Position numbers and translations under genes: made by a program. The notes below the pieces were generated by a model. That model did not search any database and was not told where the DNA came from. It saw only the letters and a program-made list of their open reading frames with translations. DNA of 64,000 nt from Chlamydomonas reinhardtii (taxonomy: Eukaryota > Chlorophyta > Chlorophyceae > Chlamydomonadales > Chlamydomonadaceae), in assembly GCF_000002595.2 (NCBI RefSeq), contig NC_057015.1, forward strand, positions 371,854 through 435,853, in the 5' to 3' direction. Each line of letters begins with the position of its first letter. The stretch's first letter is position 1. Below are positions 1 through 12,100 of the stretch, piece by piece.

Positions 1-133
1 CAACTTGGGCACAGCAGGCGGGATTGGGGTTGGATGGGAGGGTAAACCGGCAGCGTCAGAAATGCACGAAAGTTCTGCCCCAATGGTGACTTACCCGTCA
101 AGCCAAGCATGTTCTTTCTCAGTACGCGATGCC

Positions 134-156
134 GTTTCACACACACACGCACACGT

Positions 157-223
<67 letters not shown>

Positions 224-240
224 CACACACACACACACAC
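134..240. repeat. (AC)n microsatellite in intron before HNH exon
   Basis: A nearly pure (AC)n run sits immediately before a pyrimidine tract and the CCCCAG 3' splice site at 260. It is the sense-strand AC tract typical of acceptor sides in this window. Confidence 0.9.
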
Positions 241-260
241 GCCCCCCTCCCCCCCCCCAG

Positions 261-3200
261 GCCATCCGCGCCACCTCCCGCGACTACCTGGCCAAGCGCC
301 GCACAGTGGCGGAGCGCCTGGCGCCGCGCCTGGCCCGCCCCGGCTACGCCGCGCCGCTGGAGCGGCTGCTGCGTCAGGCCACGGAGGGGCTGGCCTGGCA
401 GGCGGACCACATCACGCCCGTGTACGCGGGAGGCGGGCTGTGCGACGTGGACAACATGCGCACGCTGTGCGTGGCGTGCCACGCGGGTGAGGCAGTGGGG
501 GGGCGAGGTGGGGTTGGTGGTGAGGTGGGGGTGGGGTGGGGGTGAGGTGGGGATGTGGTGGAACCGGCGAGCTGTGTAAAAGGTGGGTGGGTGGCTGTGT
601 GGGCCGCACGGCGCATAAGGGGGCGAGCGGATGCTATGAATGGGCAGGCAAGCGGGAACAGATGGCTGGGTCGGCTGCTGGCACCAAGACCGCGCACCGA
701 CAGCAGGAGACTGCCCCTGTGGCTCACGTGCGCGTGTGCATGTGTGCATGTGTGTGCGTATGTGTGTGCGTGTGTGTGTGTGTGTGCGCGTGTGCGTGTG
801 TGTGTGTGTGCGTGTGTGTGTGTGTATGTCCGGCACCGGCGGCATACATGCAGACGTGACCAAGGCGCAGTGCAAGGCGCGTGCGGCGGAGCGCATGCAG
901 CGGCGGCTGGGCACACGCGACATACGCAGCTTCTGGACCACAGCAGGCACAGCAGGTGGGTGCGCGCGCGTGTGTGGGTGTGGGTGGGTGGGTGTGGGTG
1001 TGGGTTTGGGTGTGGTAAGGTGTGGGTGTGTGGGTGTGCGCGCGTGTGTGGGCGGCGCGGGTGGCTCTGCCGCGGCGCTGCATGGGCCATACATGCCGTG
1101 TGCACCTACCTGCGCAGCTCGCATGCCCTGATGCTGCTGCTGTGTATATGCCACACACGCTTGCACGCGCGGCCCGGGCCCTCCATTCACGTGCGTGCTG
1201 AACACGCACACGCACACGCACACACACACCCACACACACACACGCACGCAGGTGGGGCCGCTGCTGCGCCCGCCCACCAGCGCCGCCGCGCCGCGGGCAG
1301 CCGCCAGCCCGTGTACCTGGACACCACTGATGACGACACAGACGCCGCCGCCTCCCAGCCCGCCACCCAGCCCAACTCCCAGTCGCCACCGGCGCCCTCG
1401 CTGCCGCCGGCACAGCAGCAGCAGCAGCAGCAGCGGCAGCAGCAGCAGCAGCAGCAGCTGCCTGCTGCTTCGAAGGGCTCAGCCGCAGGCAGCGGAAAGG
1501 TGAGGGGCGGGGCTGCAGCAGGCACAGCGGCACCGGCAGCCGCCGGGACCAAGGCCGGGAGCAAAGCTGGGTGCAAAGCCGCACCCGGATCCGCTACTGC
1601 TGGCGGTGGCGGCGGCGGCGGCGGCGGAGGTGGCGGAAGTAACGCCGCGAAGCGCAAGGCTGCCGAGGCCTCGGCGCCCGCGGCAGCAGTCGCCAACAAG
1701 CGGCAACGCGGCAGGCCGCCGGTGGCGCCGCGGGCGGTGACGTTCATCGATGACGACGACGAGGATGACAACGTGTGGGAGTTCCAGATCCTGGACGAAA
1801 CCGAGAAGCAGGAGCAGGAGCAGGGGCAGCAGCGGCAGGAGCAGGCGCAGGGCCGCGGGCCTGCGGACGCTAGGCAGGGGCAGCAGGCGGGCGCTGGCTC
1901 CGAAGGTTTGGTCGCGGCGTCAGCCCACCAGCCACATCCGCGCGACCAGGCGCTCGCACCAGCTCCGCCGCAGTCGCTCGCTGGGGGCCGCCGCCGCCGC
2001 ACCCCGCATGCGGCTGATGAGGACCACCCGCGGGCTGCTGCAGCGGGGCTCCGTGCCGGTTCAGAGCCGCACCCGCACCTCGACCCGCACCCGGAGCCGC
2101 ACCCGCACCCGCACCCGCACCCCGACCCCGACCCCGACCCGCACCCGGGCGCGCCCTCGCTATGGCAGCTGCTGGCGGATGTGGTGGACCTGGCGGGAGA
2201 CAGCGAGGAAGGCGAGGAGCAGGAGGAAGAGGGCGAGGACGGCGGAGGCGGTGGAGGCGGCGTTGCCGGTGGCGCCAGTGGCGCCGATGGCGGGGATGGC
2301 CAAGCAGCCGAGGGCGTTGCCGGCAGCGCTGGGGCCGAGCAGCTGGGTGCGGGGGGCGGCGGCGGTGAGGCCGGCGGCCTTCGCGGTTGCGGCTGCGGCG
2401 GTGGCGACTCGGATGGCCCAGAGGTGTTGGCGCTGGAGCCGCGCCGCCCAGCAGCAGCAGCAGCAGCCGTCAGCGTCAGTGCGGCGCCGCCGGTGATGTC
2501 CGGAGCGGGTGGTGCGGGCGGCGGCGGTGCGGATGCAAGGAGTCAGCAGGCAGAGGTGCGCTCTCCGGCAGCAGCAGCACTGGCGGAGGCAGCAGGGCTG
2601 GGTGCAGCTGATGAGCGCGGTACAGGCGCTGGGGTATGGAGAGACGGTGAGGAGCAGGAGAAGGAGGAGGAGCCGAGTGCGGGACCCGCCCAGCCGTCGC
2701 AGCGGCAGCAGCTGTCTCCGGGTCGGTCCTGGGCGGGCCGGCTGCGAGACCGCGTGCAGGAGGGCCGGGTTGGAGCGGGGGGTGGTGGCGGCAGCCCCGG
2801 AGGAGCCGGCGCGAGGCAGGCCGCTGCGGCCTGCGCCACCGCTGGCGCTGGAGGCCAGCAGCAGTCGGTGGGAGCGCAGCAGGGGGAGGAGCAGCCCGCA
2901 GGCGAGAGCGCCAGCGGCTTGGGTGGAGGGTGCGGCGCGTGTGCGCTGCCGGCTGCAGCACCACCAGCGCGGGCGGCTCAGCAGCAGCAGGCGACGGGGT
3001 CACAGGCGGTGCAGAGGCCGTGGCCGCGGCCGCGAGGTGAGCATGAGCGGGAGGGAGTGCTGGGGAGCAAGCCAGAGTCGTGCGGGCAGGAGGCGTGCGG
3101 GCAGGAGCCGCCACTCCGCCATTTGGAGGTCGCAGCATATGCTGATGCTGTTGCTGTTGCTGCAGAGGTGGCGGCAGCGGCGCCTGCAACCGCCGCCGCA

Positions 3201-3266
3201 GCTGCCCGAGCGGTGCCGGAACGGCGCAGTCGCTTGGCGCTTCGGAGCAAAAGACTCCCTAGCTAG
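261..3266 (+). CDS. HNH-nuclease domain protein, 3' part (ZRANB3-like?)
   Basis: Three exons are visible: 261-486, 854-955 and 1252-3266. They give 780 residues in one continuous frame (2343 nt with stop), and the gene continues off the left edge. The first two exons form an HNH nuclease motif: residues WQADHITPVY, then a glycine-rich turn, then CDVDNMRTLCVACH, continuing DVTKAQCKARAAER. This arrangement is known from the C-terminal HNH domain of ZRANB3-type annealing helicases and related SNF2 proteins; the helicase part would lie outside the window. After the HNH comes TRDIRSFW, which resembles a PCNA-interacting motif but lacks the usual leading Gln. The last exon encodes about 670 low-complexity residues: polyQ, polyG, His-Pro/Asp-Pro repeats, acidic runs and a possible SUMO-interacting stretch (VVDLAGDSEEGEE). 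HNH assignment is firm; the ZRANB3 link is inferred. Confidence 0.8.
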
Positions 3267-4081
3267 GTCCAGATATTGACACGGTATTGTCGTAATTTCA
3301 TTGTACCGGGACGGCGGCACGCCGTGACGTTCTGCAGAATGACTATTTTGTTCTTACAGTGCCGCACGCGTGCCGCGTGTCAGATACAACAAGAAAGGGG
3401 ACCACGCATCCGGACTCTGTTTGCAATGCAACGCTGTGTTTGTGTGCTGCGCGTACGTATGCATGGTTGGTAGTGTTTGCAGCAGCGCACAGGGACCGCG
3501 AGATGAGGTGGGTTGGGTGTATGAGGTCATGGGGTTGGAGGCTGAAATACCGAATGCGCGGAAGGACTGCGTGCGGGCTTAGGACACGCGCGCGCGGCAC
3601 GCAAGTATGGGCAGCGCTGCTGATGGTTGACTGATGTGCCCAGCTGTGGAACCAAGTAAGTAAATGGTGCGGCCCCTGTTCGCGCCAGGTCCCCAGGCAA
3701 GGGAGGCAGGCCATTGCGTAAGGCGCCCAGCAGAAGAAGCACACGCACCAATACCGTATTGATGTTACAAGCAGCAAGGGCCGTGGCCCGTGTGCGCAAG
3801 CATTCTTCCACTCCATGTTGCATGGTGGAGTCATCTCCTTACTGAATGTCCTGGCATTATAGTGTCCTGCATCTTATCACGTGTCCGCAGCTCAAGTCTA
3901 AACCTCAAACTTTCAAACTGACAAAACCAAACCAAAACAAATGCAAACACAAAACCGCAATATGTGCGCATGAAGCGCTATGTACATGCAAATGGATGCG
4001 ATGGGATAGGTGAAGGGGTGTGCACATGCGCATATCCGCGCATGCCACTACTGTATCTTTACCGCCAAGCACAAGCTACCT
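3267..4081. other. Convergent 3' flanks, no gene seen
   Basis: This is the space between the HNH gene (+) and the small minus-strand gene, so both 3' UTRs should lie here. TGTAA on the minus strand at 3354-3358 and 3765-3769 are candidate poly(A) signals for the minus-strand gene. I see no convincing reading frame. Confidence 0.5.
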
Positions 4082-4870
4082 TCACCACTGAACGCCACGA
4101 CCAATGCTGCTGCCGTGTGCGTACAGCGGACTCCAGGACCAGTCGACCTGACGCGGTGGCGGCGGTGCGAGCGGGGCCGCCGCCACGGGAAAGGGCTGCA
4201 GGGGCGGCTGGGGGTGCAGGCGGAAACCATAGCTACCAAGAGCCGCCGCCAGCAGGCACGGGGCCGGGTCAAACGCGCCGAAGGGGTCGTAAAGCCCTTG
4301 ACGAGACGCCGGCACGACGGGCGCTGCGGGCTTGGGGTTGAAGTCGATGGTCTCGGGAAGCTTGGGTGTCGCGTAGGGGCTGGGTGAGCCCACAACGGGG
4401 CTGAAGGCGCGGGAGGTGCGCGAGCTCCCGCCGGCGAAGGCGGTGTCGCGCTGCGGCCACCTGTGGCAGCAAGAACGTGAAGTAAGGGGGAGTTGCGGTC
4501 AGCGACAGGCCCATCGCAGCGATGACTTTTGCATGTCTCATGGCCACGCCAATCTTATGGTACGCCGATTCTCGCCCGACAAGGCTGCCTAGGAGCGAGC
4601 AAGATGCTGACAGGAGCGTGCAACCAAAGGGTGGTTGCGGTCAAACTCATCCCCTGCCTCTGGGGCCGCCTATTTCAGCATCTAGACGTCACGAATGGCC
4701 CCAGACGAGCGACCAAACCCCCGATTACGAAGCGCGACACAGGTCGCCGGTCCATCGCGAATGACGACACCCGTCGCCGCGTCGGCCCCTGCTTTGGCCC
4801 TGCCCCGCGTTCGCACTCACCAGTCAATGCGCGCGTCACCGGTCATGTTGAGGGAAGAAGGAACAGCCAT
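4082..4870 (-). CDS. Small proline-rich protein, 142 aa, function unknown
   Basis: Two exons, 4870-4821 and 4460-4082, join in phase (50 + 379 nt) to give 142 codons. The donor is GTGAGT and the acceptor is a pyrimidine tract ending in CACAG. The start is chosen because it is the first ATG downstream of a TATAAATA box at 4974-4967 on the same strand. The protein starts MAVPSSLNMTGDARIDW and is rich in Pro, Ala and Ser, with a central PETIDFNPKPAAP and a C-terminus near SPLYAHGSSIGRGVQW. No membrane segment or catalytic motif is evident and I do not recognise a family. Codon use is less GC-extreme than in neighbours. The gene model rests on splice phase, the TATA box and an uninterrupted frame, not on homology. 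Confidence 0.55.
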
Positions 4871-4966
4871 CGTGATTGTAGAGAGCGAGTAAAAGTTTCA
4901 AGGGGTCTTTTGATATAAGCGAGAACGCGCTAATGAAGCTTGTATGTTTGAAAAAGGGCTGTAGGC

Positions 4967-4974
4967 TATTTATA
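4967..4974 (-). promoter_or_regulatory. TATA box of the 142-aa gene
   Basis: TATAAATA on the minus strand lies about 97 bases upstream of the chosen ATG at 4870, in locally AT-richer sequence. It is one of the few clear TATA boxes in the window. Confidence 0.55.
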
Positions 4975-7254
4975 ACACGAGCAAGAACGACCAGAACGGG
5001 CCTTTGTATGGGAAGTTCGCCAGGAAGGGTACGGCGAGTGCAAACTGTCACTGACTCGTGCCCGTAGCGCGCGTTACTGACCGCGCGAAAACCCGCAAGA
5101 CCCGCTGCGCGGCTTGCCCGAAGGCATTGCTCTTATCATATGCAATAGCCAGTGGCGCCCCGGGCGAGTTGGATCGGGCCGGGTGCCGAGTTCCCAAGGA
5201 AGAGTAAATGTAGCATTTGAATGGTGGGCGCCAGCGGTTTGCCTTGTCAGCTTCGCACAAGCGCGGGCGTGCCGCTTGCACTGCTATCGATGGATGGCCC
5301 GATGGATGGCCCGATCATATCCCCGCCTGCACCCGGTTTGAGGCCAGGCCCATTTGCCCAAAACGGCCAGACATCCGCGCCCACTCCGCAGGCCTACGGC
5401 ACTTGGCTGCCAACGCCCTCCCCTTCCTCCCATCGCGATGCTCAAAAAGACCCTCAGGCGATACCCCCGCCTTGGACTAGGGAGAGGGTGCGGGGCCGCG
5501 GGGGGCTTCGCTTTACTTTTGTCCTTTGTGTCGACACTTCGGCGGAGTGCGTGCTGCGCAGCCCCAAAGCGTTACACCCGCATGAACACGGCGAGCTCAG
5601 CGCAATGGGTCCCATGGGTCCCATGCATTGTCATAGCTGTAAGCTTTGTCTCCATCACTCTAGGGCAGGACACTGTCCAAGGCGACCAAGGCTGCCATAT
5701 CGGCGGCCATGACCAAGTGCATCTGCGGCGTGTGCATAACCTGCAAGGGGCGGGCCCGTGTCCCGAAGTTCGGCGACTCCTCCGCCCAAGACCGGTGTTT
5801 ATCAACACCACCCATCAACACCGGCCAAGAACCATGTAGTACAGAATCTACAGATGCAGCCACCGCATCCTTCCCTCTCACCGGCCATCCCTGAGCTCAT
5901 CACGCACCTTCGGGTGCCACGTGCATCGTCTGACCCCATCAAGTCACACATACACGAGCACGAGCACGAGCAAGTACAACGCTTCAACATCCACTGCTGC
6001 CCCATCGCCTGTACCAGTTGTTGCCAGGCGTGTGCGTGGCCATGCAGTCACAGCGAAGGCTTGGCACGCGCCGGCATTGCACCTACCGCGCCGCCCGCCC
6101 GCCCGCACCAGCAGTCATGCCAGCAGTGGCCCCTGTCACAGTGTCAGCCGTAGTCAACCGCGGCAGCTTTATACTGAAAGCGCGCCTGATGGCGGAAGCT
6201 TCCCACGCACGATGCCGGGCGGTCGCCAGCCTCACCACCGGCCCACCGCCCGCCCAGCCTGCTGCCACTGCTGCGGCTGCAGGGCGCCCTTACTCAGTTG
6301 GCGGCGCGCGCATGGCGGCGGTGTGGCAACGTGCTGGCCAGGCCTGGCGCCAGCGGCGGGGGGGGGGGGACAGGAGGTCGAGGGGGCGTGCAGGCGGGGG
6401 GCATCAGTCGCGTGCATGCCGTGGACACGCAGCAGCCTAACAGCAGCAGCAGCAGGAGCACCATGCACTGGCTGCTGCTGCCCAGCACTGGACCGGGGAG
6501 TGATGCAGGTGTGGACGTGGCGAACACACACAGACTGGCATGATGCCACTGTTTAACAAGGTGTGCTTCCCAGCCTGTGCTGCTGCGACCGAGACTCCGC
6601 CGGACTATAGGGCTGAGGCACGAAGTGGCTACTGCCTGCTGGGCGCGGTGTGTTCATCGACACCATGTTGTGTGCAGGCAGAATACTGGGTGGTCCGGGT
6701 GAACACGTCGTGTCGGAATGCGTTTAAATGCCGGTCGACCGGAGTGTGTCCAGTTCCAATTTAGGACCGAGTGCTGGCGGCTGCATGGTTTGCAAACATG
6801 GATTTGCAATGTGCCAGTAACGCCCACACGTGTATTTGCAATGCGCCAGCAATGCCCATACGTGGAGCCACAGCCGGGGTCACTGGCAACGCTGGTCCTA
6901 CCTCCACCGGGGCCCTGCAACCAGCACCCCTGGCCTGCATAGCACCTGGTCTGCTATCCACAAAAGCACGTGTGTCACCCCCATCTGCACATGCAGCGGT
7001 CTGCCTTGTCCAGCCAGCACCGGCCGAGCCCCCGCCAACACCGAACTGATTCAAATCGCATCCGCCACATCCGCCAGTCACATGCACATCATCCTACTAG
7101 ATACAGCTAGCGCTCCTTCTGCTGCTGCTGCTGCCGCTGCAATGACAGGACAGGAACGGCCTTGCCGCTACGGCCCCACACAGCCGCCTACCGGGCACTC
7201 GGCCCCATGCGCCGCAACCCCATCGCGTCCCACTCGCTGCTGGACCCCACAACG
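4975..7254. other. Intergenic, about 2.2 kb, no supported gene
   Basis: Open frames here are short, compositionally inconsistent and without splice or family support. Small local repeats are present: a GATGGATGGCCC doublet near 5290, a GGGTCCCAT triplet near 5605, CACGAG units near 5955, and a degenerate tandem copy of about 35 bases around TTTGCAATGYGCCAG at 6800-6870. Confidence 0.5.
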
Positions 7255-7259
7255 TTACA
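7255..7259 (-). terminator. Candidate poly(A) signal of SF3B1
   Basis: TGTAA on the minus strand about 175 bases beyond the SF3B1 stop. TGTAA is the usual poly(A) signal of chlamydomonadalean algae. Confidence 0.5.
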
Positions 7260-7434
7260 GCCTGAGCCGCGGGCCCCATCCCCCTAGCAGGTACGCCACC
7301 TCAGGCCTCCGCCGTGACCCCAACCCCCGCGCTCCTGCACCTCCCATACCTCCCACCGCCGCCGCTCCTCCCCACCCAACAACAACTCCTCACCACCACC
7401 ACCACCACCTCACCACCACACCACCACCACCGCC

Positions 7435-8327
7435 TCACAGCATCATGTCCAGCTCGTGCCGCGCGTACGTGTTGCCCACCGCCGGCGCGCCGTCCTCGCC
7501 CGCCTCCGCGCCCGCCGGCGGCTCCTCGTCTGACATGGCGGGGTAGCAGGCCACCAGCGCGTCCTGCGCCCCGATGTACAGGTTGTTGTACAGCTTCCAG
7601 TACACCTGCCGCACCTTGCGCGCGGGGTGCCACAGCCCCTGCAGCACGTAGGACAGCACCAGGCAGGGCCCCAGCGACACGCGGCAGCCGTCCACCGCGA
7701 AGCCCACCGCCTGGGAGGGGAGGGGGAGGAGGGAGGAGGGTTGCAAAGATGGTTGGGAAAAGCGGGACACACAGGATGCGCTGAAGACGGGCGAGGTTGC
7801 GATAATTCCGCGCCCGAGTAGACCAAGACAAGAACCTAGGGGACTGAAGGAGGGCAGGGGTGTGCAGCAGAACCTGTGCCCGCACGGTCGCGTGGTGCGC
7901 AGGATCGTGGCATGATAGTGCTGCCTTCCCGCCCAACTCGGAACCTATATGTCGCCTCCCTTCCCCTTTCCGCTCCCCTCCCTCTCCCCCAGCTCCCCTC
8001 CCTCCCTCCCAGCTCCCTCCCAGCTCCCTCCCAGCTCCCCTCCCAGCTCCCCTGCCAGCTCCCCTGCCCCTCACCTGCACCACGTGCGGCGACACCTCGA
8101 AGATGTTGGGCCACACGTAGTTGAGCAGGTGCGTCAGCGCGCCCTCGCAGCCCAGCCCCGCCACGCCCAGCGCCATGTGCCCCACCACCGAGGCGGCGGT
8201 CTGGCGGTGCACCAGGTCGCGGTCCATCAGCGCGTCCTCCAGCAGCGGCGTCACGGCGTGGATGTAGTCCTTGCCCATCTCGCCAATGTACTCAAACATG
8301 AACGACAGAGCCTGTGGGGTGTGGGGG

Positions 8328-8370
<43 letters not shown>

Positions 8371-8972
8371 GGGGGGTTACACTAAGGGGGGTTACCTGCA
8401 TTAAGTTTACGAAGTGAAGTCGTACCCGGGGGGGGGGGCGTGCGTGAGGTGCAAGGGTGATGGGAGGGAGTGAGCGAGCGGCACGCCACGCCACGTCTGC
8501 ACTGCAACTCAGCCAGCCTTTGGTCGCGGCCTCCTCTCGCCCGCCCCTCCCGGGTCCCTCCCCGCCTTCCTCCTCCTCCTCCTCCCCCTCGCCTTGAGCA
8601 CTCCGTTCTGCACGTTGAGCTCGGGCGTGCGGTACTCGTTCATGAGCGCGGGCAGCACGGTGAAGGGCTGGCAGGACTCGGCCACGATGGCGATGGCCAC
8701 GGTGGTGCACACGCGGTTCTGGCGCTCCTGCACCTTGAGGTTGTTCAGCAGCGTCACCAGCACGTCCTGGGGGTGGTGGGTGGTGGGAGGGGCAGGGGCA
8801 GGCGGAGGTGGAGGGGGATGAGGTTGGGGTTGGTGCAGGTGTAATGGTCAGGGGATGGCGGCGCGCCATTGCACGCGGCGGCTGCGCTGCCCGGCCCGAG
8901 GTCAGCTGCAACACCCACAGCACGTCCCCAGCACCGCCACACCCTGAGGCCCACCGGGCCCACACAGACACA

Positions 8973-9029
<57 letters not shown>

Positions 9030-9101
9030 GCACCCGTGCACACGCATACGCTCGCATGTTGCACACCCGGTATCAACCCTCTCCCTGTGTGCTCATCTAA
9101 C

Positions 9102-9197
<96 letters not shown>

Positions 9198-12100
9198 GCG
9201 CGCACGCCCACACGCACCTGCGGGCCGATGGCCTTGGCGATGTAGCCGAACGTGTTGACGGTGGCTCGGCGGATGGCCTTCTTGTGTGCCTTGAGCATGT
9301 CCAGCAGCTCGAAGCAGATGCGCATCCACTCGCGCGCCGGCACGTACTCGTGGCCGCGGTCGGCGATGCGACCCACCAGGTCGATCACGTTCTCCTGCAC
9401 CTGTGGGCGGCGAGGGGGGGAGGGGGGGGAGGAGGGGGGGGGGAGGAGGGCGGGTTCATGCACATGGTTAGACAAGACAAGGATTCATCAAGACGCGGAT
9501 TATGCCCAGTCCCAAGGACATGCGTCCCGACTGTCAAGGAATTATGGCAGAGATGAGTGCTGAAGCGGGAGGGAGCCACAAGCGAGCCCGGCCAAGAGGT
9601 GGCGGGGTGATGCTGGCGAACAAACCCCCTCGACCGCCCGCCCCTCCCCAGGCTGCCTCCACAAGCCCCGCCGCCCATGTCCCCCGCCCCCCCTGTCCCG
9701 CGCCTCCCTACCCCCGTTCCTCCTGCCCTGCCGCCGCACCTTCTCGTGCCTGTTCTTGAGGATGGGCGTGAGGCGCGGCAGCAGCTCCTTGATGGGCGGC
9801 GTCATGCGCGTCATGCCGATCACGTTCACAATGGCCTTGAGCGCACCCAGGATGGAGCCCAGCACCTGGCAGGGTAGAGGGGAGGGGAGGGGGAGGGTAA
9901 CATTCATGAGTATTTAAGAAGGGGGGAGAGGGGGGAGAGGGGGGGGAGAGGGGGGCATGTGGGGTTAGGAGATGAGGGGGAGCAGAGCGAGTGGGGGCAG
10001 CGGCAGCTGGGCAGAGCGGACACGGCAGGCCACCAGTGTCCTGAGCGGTGCCAACTAGAAGCCTCCCTCAACAGCCTCCTTAAGCATCTTGCCCTCTGGC
10101 TGCCTGCTCCCTTTCTCCCTTCCCCTGGCACCGCTTCACTTGATCCTCCTGGCCCCCTTCCCCAAGCGCCCCCTCCCTGCCCCCTGCCCCCCACACTTCC
10201 CGCCCGCTTGTTTCATCTCTGGGAATGGCGAGGGACATTCTCGGACCCCCCGCCACCGCACACACACACACACACACGCCCCCACCCACAACACACACGC
10301 CTCCTCACACGCCCGGCCCCCCGCCCCGCTCCTCCTCGCCCTTTTGAGGCCCCTCTCCTCCTCGCCCACAACAACACAGAGGCGTTCCATGCGGTCCGGG
10401 CTGGCATCTCCACACGCCCCCACCCCAACCCCCCGCCCCCGCCCTCACCTCGGGGTACTCCTCTCCCAGGTACTCGTACAGCACCACGCCCAGGTGCCCC
10501 AGCAGCCCCTCCTCGTCGCACGCCTTCATGACCGGCGCGATGCGCGCAATGAGGTCCGCCGCCTGCTGCCGGATCTTGGCGCTCTTGTTGTTCAGGCGCC
10601 ACTTGATGGTGCCGCAGATCTGTGCACACGTGTGCATGTGTGCGTGCGTGTGATTGTTGGCTAAGTTATAGCAGGCTACCAGGCAGCACACAATCAAAGT
10701 GCCCTCACACTGGAGCGCTGCCCCTTCCTCCCTTCCACTCCCCTCGCCCTCCCTCCCGCTCGCGCACCTGCGGCAGGTAGGGCCGCGCGCGCTTGCCCAG
10801 CCCGTTGACTGTGGTGCCGAAGCCGTTGAGCATCACCGGCGAGTCGTCCGCCACCTGGAGCGGGGGGGGGGACGGGCGGCACAGGGGGGAGGCAGGGTGT
10901 GCGGGCGGGATAAGGACGGATGCAAGGAAACCGGGTGTGCCACCGGTGTCCTTACGTCCTTACGTCAGCGGCGCGGCTGCGCGGCATCAGGCCAAGCACA
11001 CACCCAAGCACCACACCCATTCCCATCGCACGCCCACCCATCACGCCCCTTTCTTCCCCACCTCCTGACTCCCCACCTCACATCCCCGCCCCTCCCCCTC
11101 CCTCCCTCCCCGCCCCCTCCCGGCCCCTCCTCCCCCACCTGCTCCTGGAAGGCGTACAGGATGCCGTCGATGAGCAGCTCCTCCAGGCGCGCGTCCACGT
11201 CAGCGGCGCCCAGCTCGGTGATGACCTTGTCGATGGTCTCCATCACCATGCGGCGGTAGGGCTCGCTCTCGTCCTTCAGGTCCTCCACCACACGCGACAC
11301 GATGTCGGAGCAGCCCACCTGGGGGTGCGTGTGTGTGTGTGTGGGGGGGGGGGGTTGGATGTGGGGAGTTACATTCATGATTACTTAAGACGCGAAGGCG
11401 TAGCCAAGAAAAGTGGGAGAGGAGGGAAGGGAGGCGGGCAGTGAGGAGGATACGGTAGTAGCGGAAGAGCACCGGGGCTTAGAGAGCCCTGGCTTGTGGT
11501 TTAACCGCTCACGTCTTGCTTGGGCAGCTACCCCCAGCCCTCCAGCCCCCCAGCCCTCCAACCCTCACCCCACCACGCCCCCCCCCCCACCCCACCCACC
11601 TTGTTTGCCAGCGCCACGGTGGTCTCCACCAGCGCCTTGTAGTTGCGCCGGTCCAGCGCCATGCGCCGGTTCCAGAACGCCTGGGGCAGGGCGGGCGAGA
11701 GCGACAGCGAGCGAGAGCGGGTGTGCCAGTGTCAGTGCCGGAAGACAGAAAAAGTGTGCGTGCGTATGCGCGCGCCCGGGGGTAGAGGGGAGGCTCACCG
11801 CTCCGCTCCTCCGTCCTTTCAAAGTCCTCCTCACGCCGCAACAACTCTACCCCGCGGCCCCCGCTGCCCCTTCCAGCAGTCTCCTCTCAATCCCACACTC
11901 CCACACTCCCCCCACACACCTTGAAGAAGTCGGGCAGGATCTCCGCCCGGATGTAGTCGGGCTCCACGCCCTCGGTGCCCACGCACTGCTTCACCACCTT
12001 GAGCACGATCTTCTTCATCTCCTCGTCGGGCGTGGCGAACTCGCGCCGCAGCACCACCATCACCTGAAGGGGAGAGAGAGGGGAGAGGGGGGAGAGAGGG

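Noticed and set aside
7301-9475. A 724-residue minus-strand open frame across the SF3B1 3' region
   Set aside because: It reads through several introns, including (GT)n tracts, and agrees with SF3B1 only inside exons. It is an artefact of stop-poor, GC-rich intron sequence.
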